This document shows, piece after piece, positions 30,461-40,817 of a DNA stretch of 64,000 nt. The DNA is taken from positions 1,364,001 through 1,428,000 of the forward strand of contig JALJCQ010000023.1 of the NCBI GenBank assembly GCA_023091665.1, in the 5' to 3' direction. The stretch comes from Pythium myriotylum (lineage: Eukaryota > Oomycota > Peronosporomycetes > Pythiales > Pythiaceae). Under the pieces are notes generated by a model. It was given only the letters and a program-made list of their open reading frames with translations, did not search any database and was not told the DNA's origin. Positions within the stretch are counted from its first letter, which is position 1; each line of letters starts with the position of its first letter. A program made the position numbers and the translations under genes.

Positions 30461-33357
30461 TACTACGAGAGTCAAAGGCCGATCAAAGCGGGAAGGCTTT
30501 CAGGAGGGCAGAGGGGAACTCCCCTGGTAATCGGCAATCCTTGTACATCTGCGATTCTGGAAATCAATCACTGGGTTGCGACAATCGTCGTCATTGAGCA
30601 TGAGTACAACTGTACGAAGAGGCAGCCGCACCTTGGGTGGAGCTGTCAGTCGACGTCCTCACAACACTCGGAGAGAACCGAGACAGAGCTTTTTCACCAT
30701 AGGCGTTTACACCGGATCTTATCAAGGCCAGGGATGACTCATATAAAGCACGTGAGTGGTGATGGTGGTGGTGAAGTCTCTCGAGCGCAATTCATGAACG
30801 ATAATAGTGGGGATGTTCTTTACTGTGGATCAATAAAGGATATGAATATACTATACTTCAGAAAATCCAGGCTTACCTACCTCGGCACGACTGCGGGAAT
30901 TTGGAACGAATCTACATCTACCTCCGTCTCAACTACTGTATCCCAAGTGTGTACTGTCATACAGGCTGGTTTAGCAAATCCATGAGCGATCGAGAAAAAC
31001 GATGCTGTCTGGAACTTGAAGATGTTGAGGTGATAGAACGTCCCACAGCTGTATGGGTTGTCCATCGTGGCTCTCATTGATTGAAGATTGTGTAGGTCAC
31101 AGCTTGGAGGGCCTCAATCCAGGTTTTGTTGGACGAAGTTCCACGTTGAAATAAACATGGTAATAGCTGAATTCACGTGGTGGGGATTTTGGATCACCAT
31201 TGTTGCGCAAGTGGGGAAAGGGTATTTTACAGTAGCAGGCGGGCGACAGTACTGTGGTCTGATTTTGAACGTTGGCTGGCGGCATAGCAGTGACCACAAC
31301 GACGGGGATGAACATATGCGCGGTGGTTGCGATTTTACTCAGCGTGGTAAGTAGCTGTGATTCCGAGCATTTGGTGAACGCGAACGTGGAGATCTTCGTT
31401 AGAGGGCTGCAAATGGTGAGCGTTCGTTTTCTCCTTGCGATTCTGCATACTGGTACGATGGCTGTTTCTTCCTACGGCATTTTGTTGATTCATGCTGGGG
31501 TCCTCGCCAGCTACATCTGAAGAACGGAAGTTGCAGATAAGAGCCTAGTAGAAGGTATCTCGATGGGAAAACAATGGGGCTTTCATTATCAGCGATCCGT
31601 AACGGGCAAGGAAAAGTCGATTTACCAGATGCTGTTTCTCACGTGTGTGCGTGTTTGTTCTACCATCCAATTTGGTTTTTTTCTGCTTTGGGCAAAACCC
31701 TCTCTTTGACTATGTCAAAAGTGATTTCCACTCGTTTGATTATCAAATGCTTTGATCTATAGCCCCGCTCTGACGATTGGGTGACATTTTTCCGTTTGTC
31801 CACATGGACGAGCGGAATGGCTAAAGGGGACTCTTTGTTTTGATGGATGCCAGATCCCACAACGATTCGTGTTCTGATTGATTGTCAAGGACCATGCAAC
31901 TGCAGACGTGGGCTTCTACTGAGCTGGCCCGTCTCTGCTCTTTTTACCATGTTCAGATTGGACCACGTATTAGTCTAGTCTGTACGTCGGACACATCACG
32001 ATGCAAAAGCGTGTTGTATTGTTGTGCCATCTTTGTTTCGACGTATCGAGGCATTTTTTGCCAAGGGAAGCCTCGATAGCAGACGCTTGCTGTTTTGGGT
32101 GAAACCGCTCGCCTGGTGGGAAACGAAATCCGCGATCGAAGTTTGCTGGATGTAGGAGAACGCAGCATTTTTTCCTCATATTAGATTCGGTGCGGCTGAC
32201 TCCAAGAGTGATTTGAGTACAATTATCATGAAATCTAGCATAGTAGAGATGCAAATTGTTATAGCTGGTTATGGTGATACCAACATATGTCACGGCCTTC
32301 AACTCGTAATTCAGACGAAAAAGCAAGCCTTCCACCATGACCCATGACTGAAGCTAGAACAAAACAATTGGGCGATTGTTCTCGCTGATTTCGATTCTGA
32401 TTACCTCCACGAAAGATACAGCCACCTCTCTCTGGGAAACACATTTTTAGACGATGAGTGCGTGATGGTTCGACTTCTCGTACTATCTGCTCGACGCTCT
32501 AGCTATCTATCCATAGTAACAACTTCAAGTCCCTGCTGTCGATCCAAAATTATAAAGAAAGGGATAGAATGTTTATGCTACCCTACGCTCGGCGGGGCTC
32601 TCTCGGTTCGCCGGGGTGTCTCACTCTATCAGTCATTCAGAAAATCATTTTCGTTGAGGCGTAAGGTCGAGATGGACATGGAAAACATGAACTGGATTAC
32701 CATCTGCGAGGCCATGCCGCCTTTCCCTGTTGTACGTTGATACAGCGCTGCGGAGTCAAGGCTCGTGAGTTCGAGCCGAAGAGGCGGTCCGTGTGATCAA
32801 GTTTATTCCAGAATAAACTGCATAAACAAGCACTTGGCATCTAAACGGATACTGTGCTCAGCACAGTATCCGCACAGTGTGCTGTCTACATGTCATGGTT
32901 CAAGACAGCTCAACAGAAGCCACAGGGACTCTCTTTAGGCTGGGACTCAGCGGTATTGGCTTCCATACAGGAATCCCGTCGTCCTGTCTTTGAAAAAGTC
33001 GTGCCTCATGTTATCCACCACGCCAATAAGTATCCAGTGAAGTGCGATTGATCAATACGTACTTCCATCAACCTCTTCGCAAAACTTGAGCGTGGAATGG
33101 ATCCAGGCTCTATCTAGCACCCATCAAATGGGAAGCTTCCTTGATCATACTCCGCTTTCCGGTGTTGCAAACTGTGTGCGGAGGATTGCGAGCAGGACCA
33201 ACTTACATCATCATACCCTACGTGTCGTACTTAGGACACAGACTAGAGATTGCCACAACCCTCCCGACATCACAATGAACGAGATCAGGTTTCCCATGCG
33301 GCTTGTATCTCTGTTAACCGTTCTTTGTCCCGGTCCCGGTAGAGTCAACCAAACTCC
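30461..33357. other. Intergenic region between the two SCR genes
   Basis: 2.9 kb between divergent paralogues. No convincing coding frame on either strand; most open frames lack ATG and have random composition. It contains one long perfect hairpin (32847-32871) and a weak B-box-like GAGTTCGAGCC near 32770. Confidence 0.55.
32847..32871. repeat. 25-bp perfect hairpin
   Basis: GGATACTGTGCT and its exact complement are separated by one C. It is followed by a partial third copy (GCACAGTGTGCTG). It lies in non-coding sequence. Confidence 0.8.
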
Positions 33358-33373
33358 ACATTCCGCAATTCGT
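33358..33373 (+). promoter_or_regulatory. Core promoter of SCR-B
   Basis: CACATTCCGCAATTCG agrees with the initiator plus flanking consensus except at the ends. It lies about 28-43 nt before the ATG at 33401. Confidence 0.65.
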
Positions 33374-33400
33374 CTTCCCGAGTCAACAACCTAAACGACA

Positions 33401-33640
33401 ATGAAGACCACCACGCTCACGTTCACTGCCGTCGTCACGCTCACCGCTCTCCTCGGTCTTCAGTCCACCTACGCCTCGTGCGAATCCGATTGCCTCGGTG
33501 CCAACTCGGCCTGTCAGTGGAAGGTCCTCGCCGACCGGACGGGCCAAACGGGTATCGCCGCTTGTAACTCCATCTATGACAACTGCGTCGGGGGTTGCCG
33601 CAGTAACGTGGGCGGTGGATCCACGCTCCGTCGCGAATAA
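33401..33640 (+). CDS. SCR-B: small secreted six-cysteine protein, paralogue of SCR-A
   Basis: The ATG at 33401 opens 79 codons. A signal peptide covers about residues 1-25 (ends TYA-S). The mature peptide has C-x3-C-x6-C-x16-C-x6-C-x3-C, the SCR-A pattern with two more residues in the central loop. Matches to SCR-A include DCLG, a Tyr-Asp in the fourth segment and the terminal RRE. GC-ending codons are strong and no intron is seen. The oomycete core promoter sits just upstream. The product is presumably secreted to the apoplast. The overall layout resembles other small cysteine-rich oomycete proteins, but the cysteine spacing is not one I can name. Confidence 0.88.
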   Translation: MKTTTLTFTAVVTLTALLGLQSTYASCESDCLGANSACQWKVLADRTGQTGIAACNSIYDNCVGGCRSNVGGGSTLRRE

Positions 33641-34133
33641 GTCGGAAGCTGAGTCTACTTGGCTTGAGCCAGTCTAGCGGAAGCCACTGCACGAATCAAA
33701 CTCTGTCGGCTTCAAGAAGCTACCAATATTGTATTGTAGTTCCAGAAGCTGGTTCGAAAAGTTGATGTTGAAACCAAAAAAAGTGCGATGTTCATCTTTT
33801 CCTGTGTGTTAGACACGAGGATCCGGGATCGACAGTCTGTCTAGGAAGATATGTCGGTGCACGAGAAACGGCTGACACTTGAGACAAAACAAGAAGTGTC
33901 TTAGACCTTGTTCGCACGACGTCGAAATCTCCACTTTCGCGTGGAAAGCGCAGTATTCACCAAAATGGCGTCCGCAAACACCACAAATGAAAACTGGGTT
34001 TCGGGTCCAAAACGGTCGTTTTAAATCTTTCACACATACTTAGTTTTTTTCTGCCTCCCCACCACAATTTCGACCGCGAGCACTCAGCGTCAAAAACCAT
34101 GTTTGTCATATTGTGCTTTCCAATACCTCGTTT
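33641..34133. other. Non-coding gap after SCR-B
   Basis: About 490 bp. Contains the palindrome AAAACGGTCGTTTT near 34010 and poly-T tracts. No gene seen. It ends at the proposed piggyBac target site TTAA. Confidence 0.6.
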
Positions 34134-34171
34134 TTAACCCTTCTACTCCCTTGTGCTGTATAATACAGCAT
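34134..34171 (+). repeat. Proposed left end of piggyBac-1: TTAA target plus terminal repeat
   Basis: TTAA at 34134-34137 is followed by CCCTTCTACTCCC, the CCC start typical of piggyBac ends. A small palindrome (GCTGTATAATACAGC) comes next. The matching right end was not found near 37.5 kb, so the element seems truncated there. Confidence 0.5.
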
Positions 34172-35572
34172 AAGCATTATTGGAGGTTCTTAAACTCCGA
34201 AAGCTAAGTAACAAGATAATTTCCCGCATCTTGATGTTTGCATGGGACGTGGAAGAGGCATAGATTTACGACGTGACGATTGTTGCTAAGTTCACATGGA
34301 ATAATTCGGACAGTGGGATGAGGTTAGGTTGTTCTGTATAAGGGGTGATATTTAGAGGTTTTGAAGGTTGGGACGCGTGTCTTGCCCTCCGTCGCCCAAC
34401 CATATCCCTCGATTCCCCATTTTTGTTTAATGACCAAGAGAACACAACGAAAAGGAAGATGACCGTGATTGAGATGGTGTCGTCGAAGTCGTTTGCCCAG
34501 CTCTGGAGGGAGCTGCGGAAGCTCGGGTGGAAAGCGAAAAAGCCGACAGGACTTGGCGTCGACTTCCACTACATCCCACCTAACGGCTTGCTGAGTCGTG
34601 AAGAAGGACGCGATTTCTTTACTGGTCTGTTGCGGCGGACGTTTGAGTGGCTATGCGTGTCTGAACTTTTTCCATTTCTTGGAGATGAAGCTCTAATGAA
34701 GTTCGCGCGGCGCCGTCGTTTGTTGCGATTGGATGTGGTTCTCACAGAGGCGATCGTCAATGCTGCACTGGTGGATCCATTCACGATGATGAACTCTTCA
34801 ACACGATTCCGACAGCCACAGTCGGCCCCACCGCTGCGACAGCTACTGTGACGCCCATGCCCACCAGCGCAGCACATCTTAGTGCTCCCCCAGTAGTTGG
34901 GGACGCTGAACCACAGCGCAGACGCCGTAAGACGACTCAACGAGTGCACGAACGTCTCGGCAGGCTTCCTAGTGTCAAAGGCGCCATTATGTCACAAGTT
35001 CGGGCGGAAGAAGCTCCAGATACAGCACAAGTTCAACCAGAACAAGCTGAAGCTACAGCTCAAGATACAGCACAACCGCGTAGTACAGCAGAAGAACCTA
35101 CAGCAGAAGCAACTGCGACAGCACAAGCTACAGTGCACGATGATATCTCACTCTTTGATAGCGCCAGCTTTCTCAGAGCAATGAAGGATGAAGAATACTT
35201 TGGTAACATCGACGATGCCGATGTCAACCTTACTAAAGATCCCATCGAAGACGACGAAGATTCCGAGCCTGAAGAAGAAAGCGCTCTCGGGGACAGCCCC
35301 CTCGACATGTTATTTGATGCGTACGACGATGAGGAAGCTGGTGTTGATATGGACGAGCACGATGCTGACACGTGCGAGATCGAGCACGACAAGGAAGTGC
35401 TCCGCGACATGGCAGCAAATGGCTGGACAATTTTCAATGAGATAGTGAGCAAAACGTGCCTCCGAGATGAGGCAAGCAATTACTTTGAGGGTGCCCCACG
35501 GCCCACAAAATCGGCTCGCGCCTTTGCTGAGAGCCCTCTCGGACGCTTCTTTTATTTCCTCCCAAAAGTTTT

Positions 35573-35622
35573 GTGGAAGAAGATCGCGGAGGAAATTGTG
35601 GAAGAAGATCGCCGAGGAAACT
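35573..35622 (+). repeat. 25-bp tandem duplication in piggyBac-1
   Basis: Two consecutive copies of a 25-bp unit beginning GTGGAAGAAGATCGC, with a one-base difference inside. Because 25 is not a multiple of three, it shifts the frame after LWKKIAEE, and so is one of the inactivating lesions. Confidence 0.85.
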
Positions 35623-36136
35623 AATCGCTACCGAGCTGACTCGCTGAATTCAATGGCAACTGGTCGCCAACGCCAACAACAAGCTCGCCAAGCGAACGAT
35701 CCGAACGTGCGTGTTCAAGCCCTTCAAAAAGATCAAAGATGAGCTTGCAAAATTGAAACCTGTCCAGCCGTATGAGCTTGTGCACTTTGCCGATCTATGT
35801 GCCCGCAGCGCATCGCACACTTGCTCGGCATTGGTCTATCTAGGAAGAATGCGCTGTACCGCGTGGAACATTTGGTAGATTCATGAGTCGCAAGCGCTTC
35901 GAGGATATAGCTCGCTTTCTGCACGATCGCGGGTGGAAGGTGCGCCTGGTGCTTCAAGTCGTCGAAAAAACATTCCGTCGTGGGTTTCTGCTGGGGAAGA
36001 CAATCAGCGTCGACGATGTAATGGTTGGATCCCGACACAGGATGAATCCCATGCGAGTCTACATGGCCAGCAGGCCAACGAAGTGGGGTACAAAATTCTA
36101 AATGACATGCTACGCGGAGACCGCATACTGTTCTCG

Positions 36137-36212
36137 GTAAGTCGAGTTTCTTCCTACAGCACAACACTACAGTAGAAGCGAATCCTGACTTCTGCTCTGA
36201 TGTATCATACAG
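36137..36212 (+). other. Intron 1 of piggyBac-1 (76 nt)
   Basis: GTAAGT...CATACAG. Removal joins ...CYAETAYCS to RIEICCRGDESDN in frame. Contains CTACAGCAC and ends GTATCATACAG. Confidence 0.8.
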
Positions 36213-36675
36213 CATTGAGATCTGCTGTCGCGGCGATGAGTCCGACAATACCATCACGAGGGCTGTCCTGCGAAATGTGTCGAAAGCGCTCCAGGGTCTA
36301 CCAGCCAAGCGGCTAATAGTCACAGACAACTACTATTCGTCGGTCACGTTGTCGCAGGAGCTGTTGAAGCGAGACTTCTACCATGAAGGCACGCACCGAA
36401 TGAACCGTCTGGGGTGGCCTAAGGATTTCAACTTTACCTACCAAATTCGACCAAAGCGGCTTCCAAGCGGCACCTACCGGATTGCAGTAAACAAGGCCAC
36501 GCCAGAAATCGTTGCGGCCTCTTGGTGCGATTCGCGCAGTGTCCAGATAATCGCGAGTGGCTGCAGCACGAAGCCGACGACTATCAAACGCCGGGAGAGA
36601 AATGGGACTTTCACAGAAGTTGTGTGCCCACAACTTGTCGTTGACTACCAGCGTGGAATGGGTGGGGTTGATCAG

Positions 36676-36751
36676 GTAAGTTTTTCGCCCGCATACAGCA
36701 CCCGAAAATTGCACAAGCAGTACCCGACTTACGCTGTGCTGTATCCTACAG
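36676..36751 (+). other. Intron 2 of piggyBac-1 (76 nt)
   Basis: GTAAGT...CCTACAG. Removal joins GMGGVDQ to HDQLRLHRYSIQKS, the conserved third-Asp motif of this family. It contains ATACAGCAC and its complement GTGCTGTAT, so it can fold. Equal in length and partly alike in sequence to intron 1. Confidence 0.85.
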
Positions 36752-37512
36752 CACGATCAACTTCGGCTCCATCGATACTCCATCCAGAAGTCTGTTCGCA
36801 TGCTCAAGTACTACAAAGGCGTGTTTCTTGGTATCGTTGATATGGCAATCGTGAACGGCTACATCATTCATCGCTTCGTGAAGCGTAAACAATCAAAGCC
36901 GGTCCCCACACATGCCGAATACATCATGCGCTTGCATCAAGAACTTCTGGCAGTTACCAAGGTCGGCATGCTGTCACATCCAGTCGGAGAGAATCTCGTG
37001 GCGGCTCCGGCTGAAGCAAGTGTGATGTAGCGGTCGTACGCTTTTGACAATCCACCCGGCTCCAACTAGCGAAGGGGTAGCGCTAGGAGCCGGGAAACAC
37101 TTGCTACATCAAACAAGTGAGCATTCGCCCACACAAACGACGGAGATCTACAAGGGCAAGCTTCGTCAGTATCTGTGCAAAGTTTGTTCGGCGCTGTCTG
37201 ACAAAAAGTGTCGAAGCTCGGAGACACCGTTCCTTTGTGCCGCTTGTGGTCGTGCCAGAGGCGGCAGCGTGTGGTTATGCAACAAGGTAAGACCCGGTCA
37301 AACGCTCACGTGCAGCCAAATCTGGCACGACAAATGGAAGAACGGTACGCTAATCCCTACGGAGCTGCGAGGGAAGATTCGTTTCTGCAAGCGCAAGCGA
37401 GTCAGCACCGAGAAGGAGCAAGAGGATATCAGCATCGATCAAGAAGGCTCTAGCGTAGACGAGTAAAGACTAAATATATGCACGCTCGATTGACGCCTTG
37501 CGCGGAGAGAAA

Positions 37513-37561
37513 TTTGCCCACTTGTCTTCACAGAAGCAGAGCATTCTGACAAATGGGCAAA
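37513..37561. repeat. Inverted repeat at the piggyBac-1/gypsy-3 boundary
   Basis: TTTGCCCACTTGTC at 37513-37526 and its complement with one mismatch at 37548-37561, 21 nt apart. Position suggests a transposon terminus or terminator hairpin. Confidence 0.7.
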
Positions 37562-38632
37562 AATGTCCCTCCTCGGTCTGTCGGCGGCGCGGCTCATGAT
37601 TTTGGCGCGCTCGCGTTCTTGCCACTCATTTTGGCGCGCTGATGGGGTATCAATCACCAAGAGCTGGCGGACGCCATTGTGCACACCCACACTGTCGAGA
37701 GACTCAAAGTGATAATGGCGTTCGCCATTCCTGTCAATCACAGTCAAAGGAGCGCGCACCGGTCCCAGCGCTTTCCTTCTGGTCTTCACACCAGTGTCGG
37801 GGTTCCGACGTGCTCCTTCGGGTTTGGCAAACGTAACCCGACGTCGTGTTGACGACGCTGCGGTCGCATTTGACGACCATGTCGAACTTCGACGGGCTTG
37901 AGCAAGCCGTGCCGAGCGTCTTGGCGCTTCGCCGTGTGGACTAGCCACGCCACTTGCAGAATCCTGCATCGCGATAGAGTCGCCCGGGGAATCGTCCATG
38001 ACGAGCACGCTCTCGTGCACGACTGCGGGTGGTCGTATATCGACGCCAACTCCGCTTGGAATTGTTTTCGACGACTTTTCGTCCGATGCATCTCCATCAG
38101 GGCGGAGATACGGCTTGAGCAAGCCGACGTAGAACGTCGGGTGCGACTGCAACCATGTTGACAGATCGACCCTGAAGGAGTTTTCACTCCGCTTCGACAC
38201 CTTAAACGGGTCGATATTTCTCGGCAGCAGCTTTGAGCTGCCCAAGCTGGACACAGCCTTCTGAGGCAGGTTCTTCGTGCTGACAAGCACATAGTCGCCT
38301 GGCTTGAACACATGCGTGTTATTCCGACCGTGCTTGTCGGCTTGTTCCTTCTGAACATTGGGCAGCTGCCATCGCGTCACGCACGCGGGTGATGACATTC
38401 ACAAGTGTCGACAAGAACTCGTCGATCTTGTGGCGCTCCGCCGACTTGGAAACACCTTCCAACTGGGAGGCAAGTAATTGCCGAGCTCCTCCCCACCAGA
38501 CTGGGCACTGCCCATGAGACTGAGCGGCAACGCTGGGTGTCTGAGCCCGTTCACGTAGAACGGCGACAGACCTGTCGAGGCATGAACAGAGTTGTTCATG
38601 GCGAACTCCACCATGGGGGGTGGTCGCACCAC
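37562..38632 (-). pseudogene. gypsy-3 integrase C-terminal part
   Basis: Starting at 38632, VEFAMNNSVHASTGLSPFYV and GLRHPALPLSL are the usual gypsy sequence after the integrase core. A shifted frame (to about 37600) then gives GDYVLVSTKNLPQKAVSSLG, DPFKVSKRSENSFRVDL and HPTFYVGLLKPYLRP, the GPY/F-type barrel. A Ser/Arg-rich tail follows. No convincing chromodomain is present; YHFESLDSVG may be a vestige. Several one-base shifts between 38300 and 38650. Confidence 0.7.
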
Positions 38633-39210
38633 GAGAGTGGGTCACTCGCACAATACGAGCGGAGGATATCCTCGACGACGTGGTTGTTGCGCTCGGTCTG
38701 ACCATCGGTCTCCGGATGGTCCGTCGTCGACATGTCGAACCTGGAGCCCAGGATTTGGAAAAGTCCCTCCCAGAAATCGCTGGTGAATCTGGGATCCCGA
38801 TCGGAGACAACCGAATCGGGCAAGCCGTGGAGACGGAATACGACGTCAACGAATAGTCGTGCACAGTCGAGACCTGTGCGGGTGTTTGACACCGGAGCAA
38901 GATGAACCATCTTGCTGGGACGGTCGACGAAGACCAGCACACCATTGTGCCCTCTGGACGTCTTCGGCATGCCGAAGGAGAAGTCCATGCTCACAGAGCG
39001 CCAGCAGTTGCTGGGGACAGGCAAGCTCTGAAGCGGGGCCTGAGAGTGTGAACTTGACTTCACTCGTTGACAGACGTCACACGTGCGGACATACCGCGAC
39101 ACCCACTTGTACATCTTGGGCCACCAAAACCTTGGGCTGAGAAGTGAGTACGTCTTCTCACGGCCAAGATGGCCAGCACCGGGTGCGTCGTGAGCACCAT
39201 ACGCGATCAC
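38596..39210 (-). pseudogene. gypsy-3 integrase zinc domain and catalytic core
   Basis: The frame carries GHLGREKTYSLLSPRFWWPK and CDVCQRVKSS (HHCC domain), then SMDFSFGMPKT, VVSDRDPRFTSDFW and TDGQTERNN, giving all three acidic residues of the D-D-E site. It is one base out of phase with the upstream RT frame; the junction near 39230 is explained by one missing C in GTCGTCCAGCAG. It ends at 38596, after which another shift occurs. Confidence 0.8.
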
Positions 39211-40817
39211 GTATCGCAGATCTTCGTCTGCTGGACGACTAAGCGAGCTTCTTCGCTGTCCGAGACCTGATACTTCAGGAGGCCGTCTTCAAACGTGTAC
39301 CGATGGAGTCGGTCTCGAACGCGAGGCGAGAGAGACTTCTCTGGGTCTGACGACTTGAGAGCACGAATGATCTCCGCACACTGTGCGTCGCCTGCGTAGG
39401 CGTCACGAATCAAGTCGTAGACATCAGAAGCAACTGATGTGAGATGGTTCATCTCGTAGTCGGGACGCCGAGAGAGTGCATCTGCCAGCACGTTGAGCCG
39501 ACCCGGCTTGTACTCGACAGTAAAGCTGTATTCTGAAAAGAATGACAACCAGCGAGCCATTCGCGGCGACAAGTGCGGAGACTGTGTCGCTGTGCGTAGA
39601 GACGCATGGTCTGTGTAGACCACGAACGGCAACGCGCCGAGAAGGTGAACACGGAATTTCTCCAGGGCGTACTTCATCGCCAGCAACTCCTTGTCGTGAA
39701 CTGGGTAGTTCTTCTCGGCCGCTTGGAGTTGCCGAGACTGGTAAGAGATGACTCTCTCGTGACCATCTTGGTCCTTCTGCAAAAGTCCACAGCCGATCGC
39801 ATAGTCGGAGGCGTCACAGACGACGCTGTACGGAGCGGAATCATCCAACAACGCCAGAATCGGCGCTTGGAGGAGACTCTCCTTGATCTTCTGGAAGGCA
39901 GCTTCCGTGTCGTGAGACCACGACCACTCAACGCCATTCTTGAGCAGCTGAGTCAGCGGCCGAACCATCTCGGCGTAGTTCTTCGTGAACCGGTGCAAGA
40001 AGTTAGCAAGACCCAACCACTTGCGTAGGTCCTTCACGGACCGTAGCGATGGCCACTCGGCGATTGCCTTCACCTTCTCGGGATCTGCCCGAGCACTGTC
40101 GACTCCGACGAAACACCCAAGCACTAGGATCTCTTCGGCACCGAAGATACACTTATCCAAGTTGGCATAAAGTTTATGCTCCTCGAGGCATTCTAGAACT
40201 TGGCGGAGGTGATCCTCATGGAGCGAATCCAAATCGCGACCGGGCTCCGGCTTCGTGTGGGCGTAGATGTCGTCGAAGTACGTCTGCGCGAACGCTCGCA
40301 GGGGACGGAACAAATGGATCACTAAGCGATTGAACGTCGCTGGGGCGTTTGACAGCCTCTGTGGCATCACGAGCCAGTCCCAGAGCATGTCGCTCGGCTT
40401 ACTGACGGTAGTCTTGGAGATGTCCCCACGCTCCATGAGCACTTGGTAATAACCGTCGACCAAGTCGAGAGAGCTGAACTTCTTCGCGCCGGACATCCGG
40501 TGGATGATCACATCCTTCCGAGGGATCGGAGTGGACGCAGGAATCGTCTGTGTGTCCAACTTGTTGCACGCGTGGACGATCCTCCACTTGCCATTTGGCT
40601 TGCGCAAACCAAATGTTGGTGCGCTGTGCGGCAAGACGCTCCCGCGCACCAGGCCAGCCATGGCTTTCTTGGCAAAGAATTCATCAATGAAGTCCGATTG
40701 TTCGCCCGACAGAGCCCACTGGCGAACCGTCGCATAGCTCGAGCCAGGCTTGAGCTTGATCTCGTGGCGAACGCCACGATGAGGGGGCAGCCCGCCGGCG
40801 GGTTTTTGCTGAGGCAA
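39207..40817 (-). pseudogene. gypsy-3 reverse transcriptase and RNase H
   Basis: 536 codons. RT blocks are clear: GLVRGSVLPHSAPTFGLRKP, SSLDLVDGYYQVLM and TYFDDIYAHTKP (YFDD), followed by LGLANFLHRFTKNYAEMV. RNase H: VVCDASDYAIGCGLL, KELLAMKYALEKFRVHLLGA, YTDHASLRT. The first ATG-like codon lies within the RT linker, so this is a piece of a larger Pol. The upstream protease frame is one base off near 40800. Confidence 0.85.

Larger units (their letters stand above)
34459..37466 (+). pseudogene. piggyBac-1: piggyBac-type transposase pseudogene with two introns
   Basis: The ATG at 34459 starts the N-terminal module (FAQLWRELRKLGWKAKKPTG). Then come an acidic, Ala/Thr/Gln-rich linker, the DDE_Tnp_1_7-type core and a C-terminal Cys-rich module (CKVC...CAACGR...LTCSQIWHD). 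Catalytic Asp residues: SVDDVMVGSRHR, VTDNYYSS and, after splicing, GMGGVDQHD. Two introns of 76 nt (36137-36212, 36676-36751) must be removed to restore CYAETAYC...IEICCRG and VDQ-HDQLRLHRY. Frame breaks near 34775, at the 25-bp duplication (35573-35622), in 35650-35900 and near 37030 disable it. The transposase would cut and paste at TTAA. Its 3' end abuts gypsy-3. Confidence 0.85.

Noticed and set aside
32750..32800. tRNA gene or tRNA-derived SINE
   Set aside because: A B-box-like GAGTTCGAGCC is present, but no A box at the right distance and no cloverleaf could be drawn.
37264..37312. A third intron in piggyBac-1 (GTAAGACCC...GTGCAG)
   Set aside because: Splice signals are present, but the unspliced frame keeps the Cys-rich C-terminal module (LTCSQIWHD), whereas splicing destroys it.
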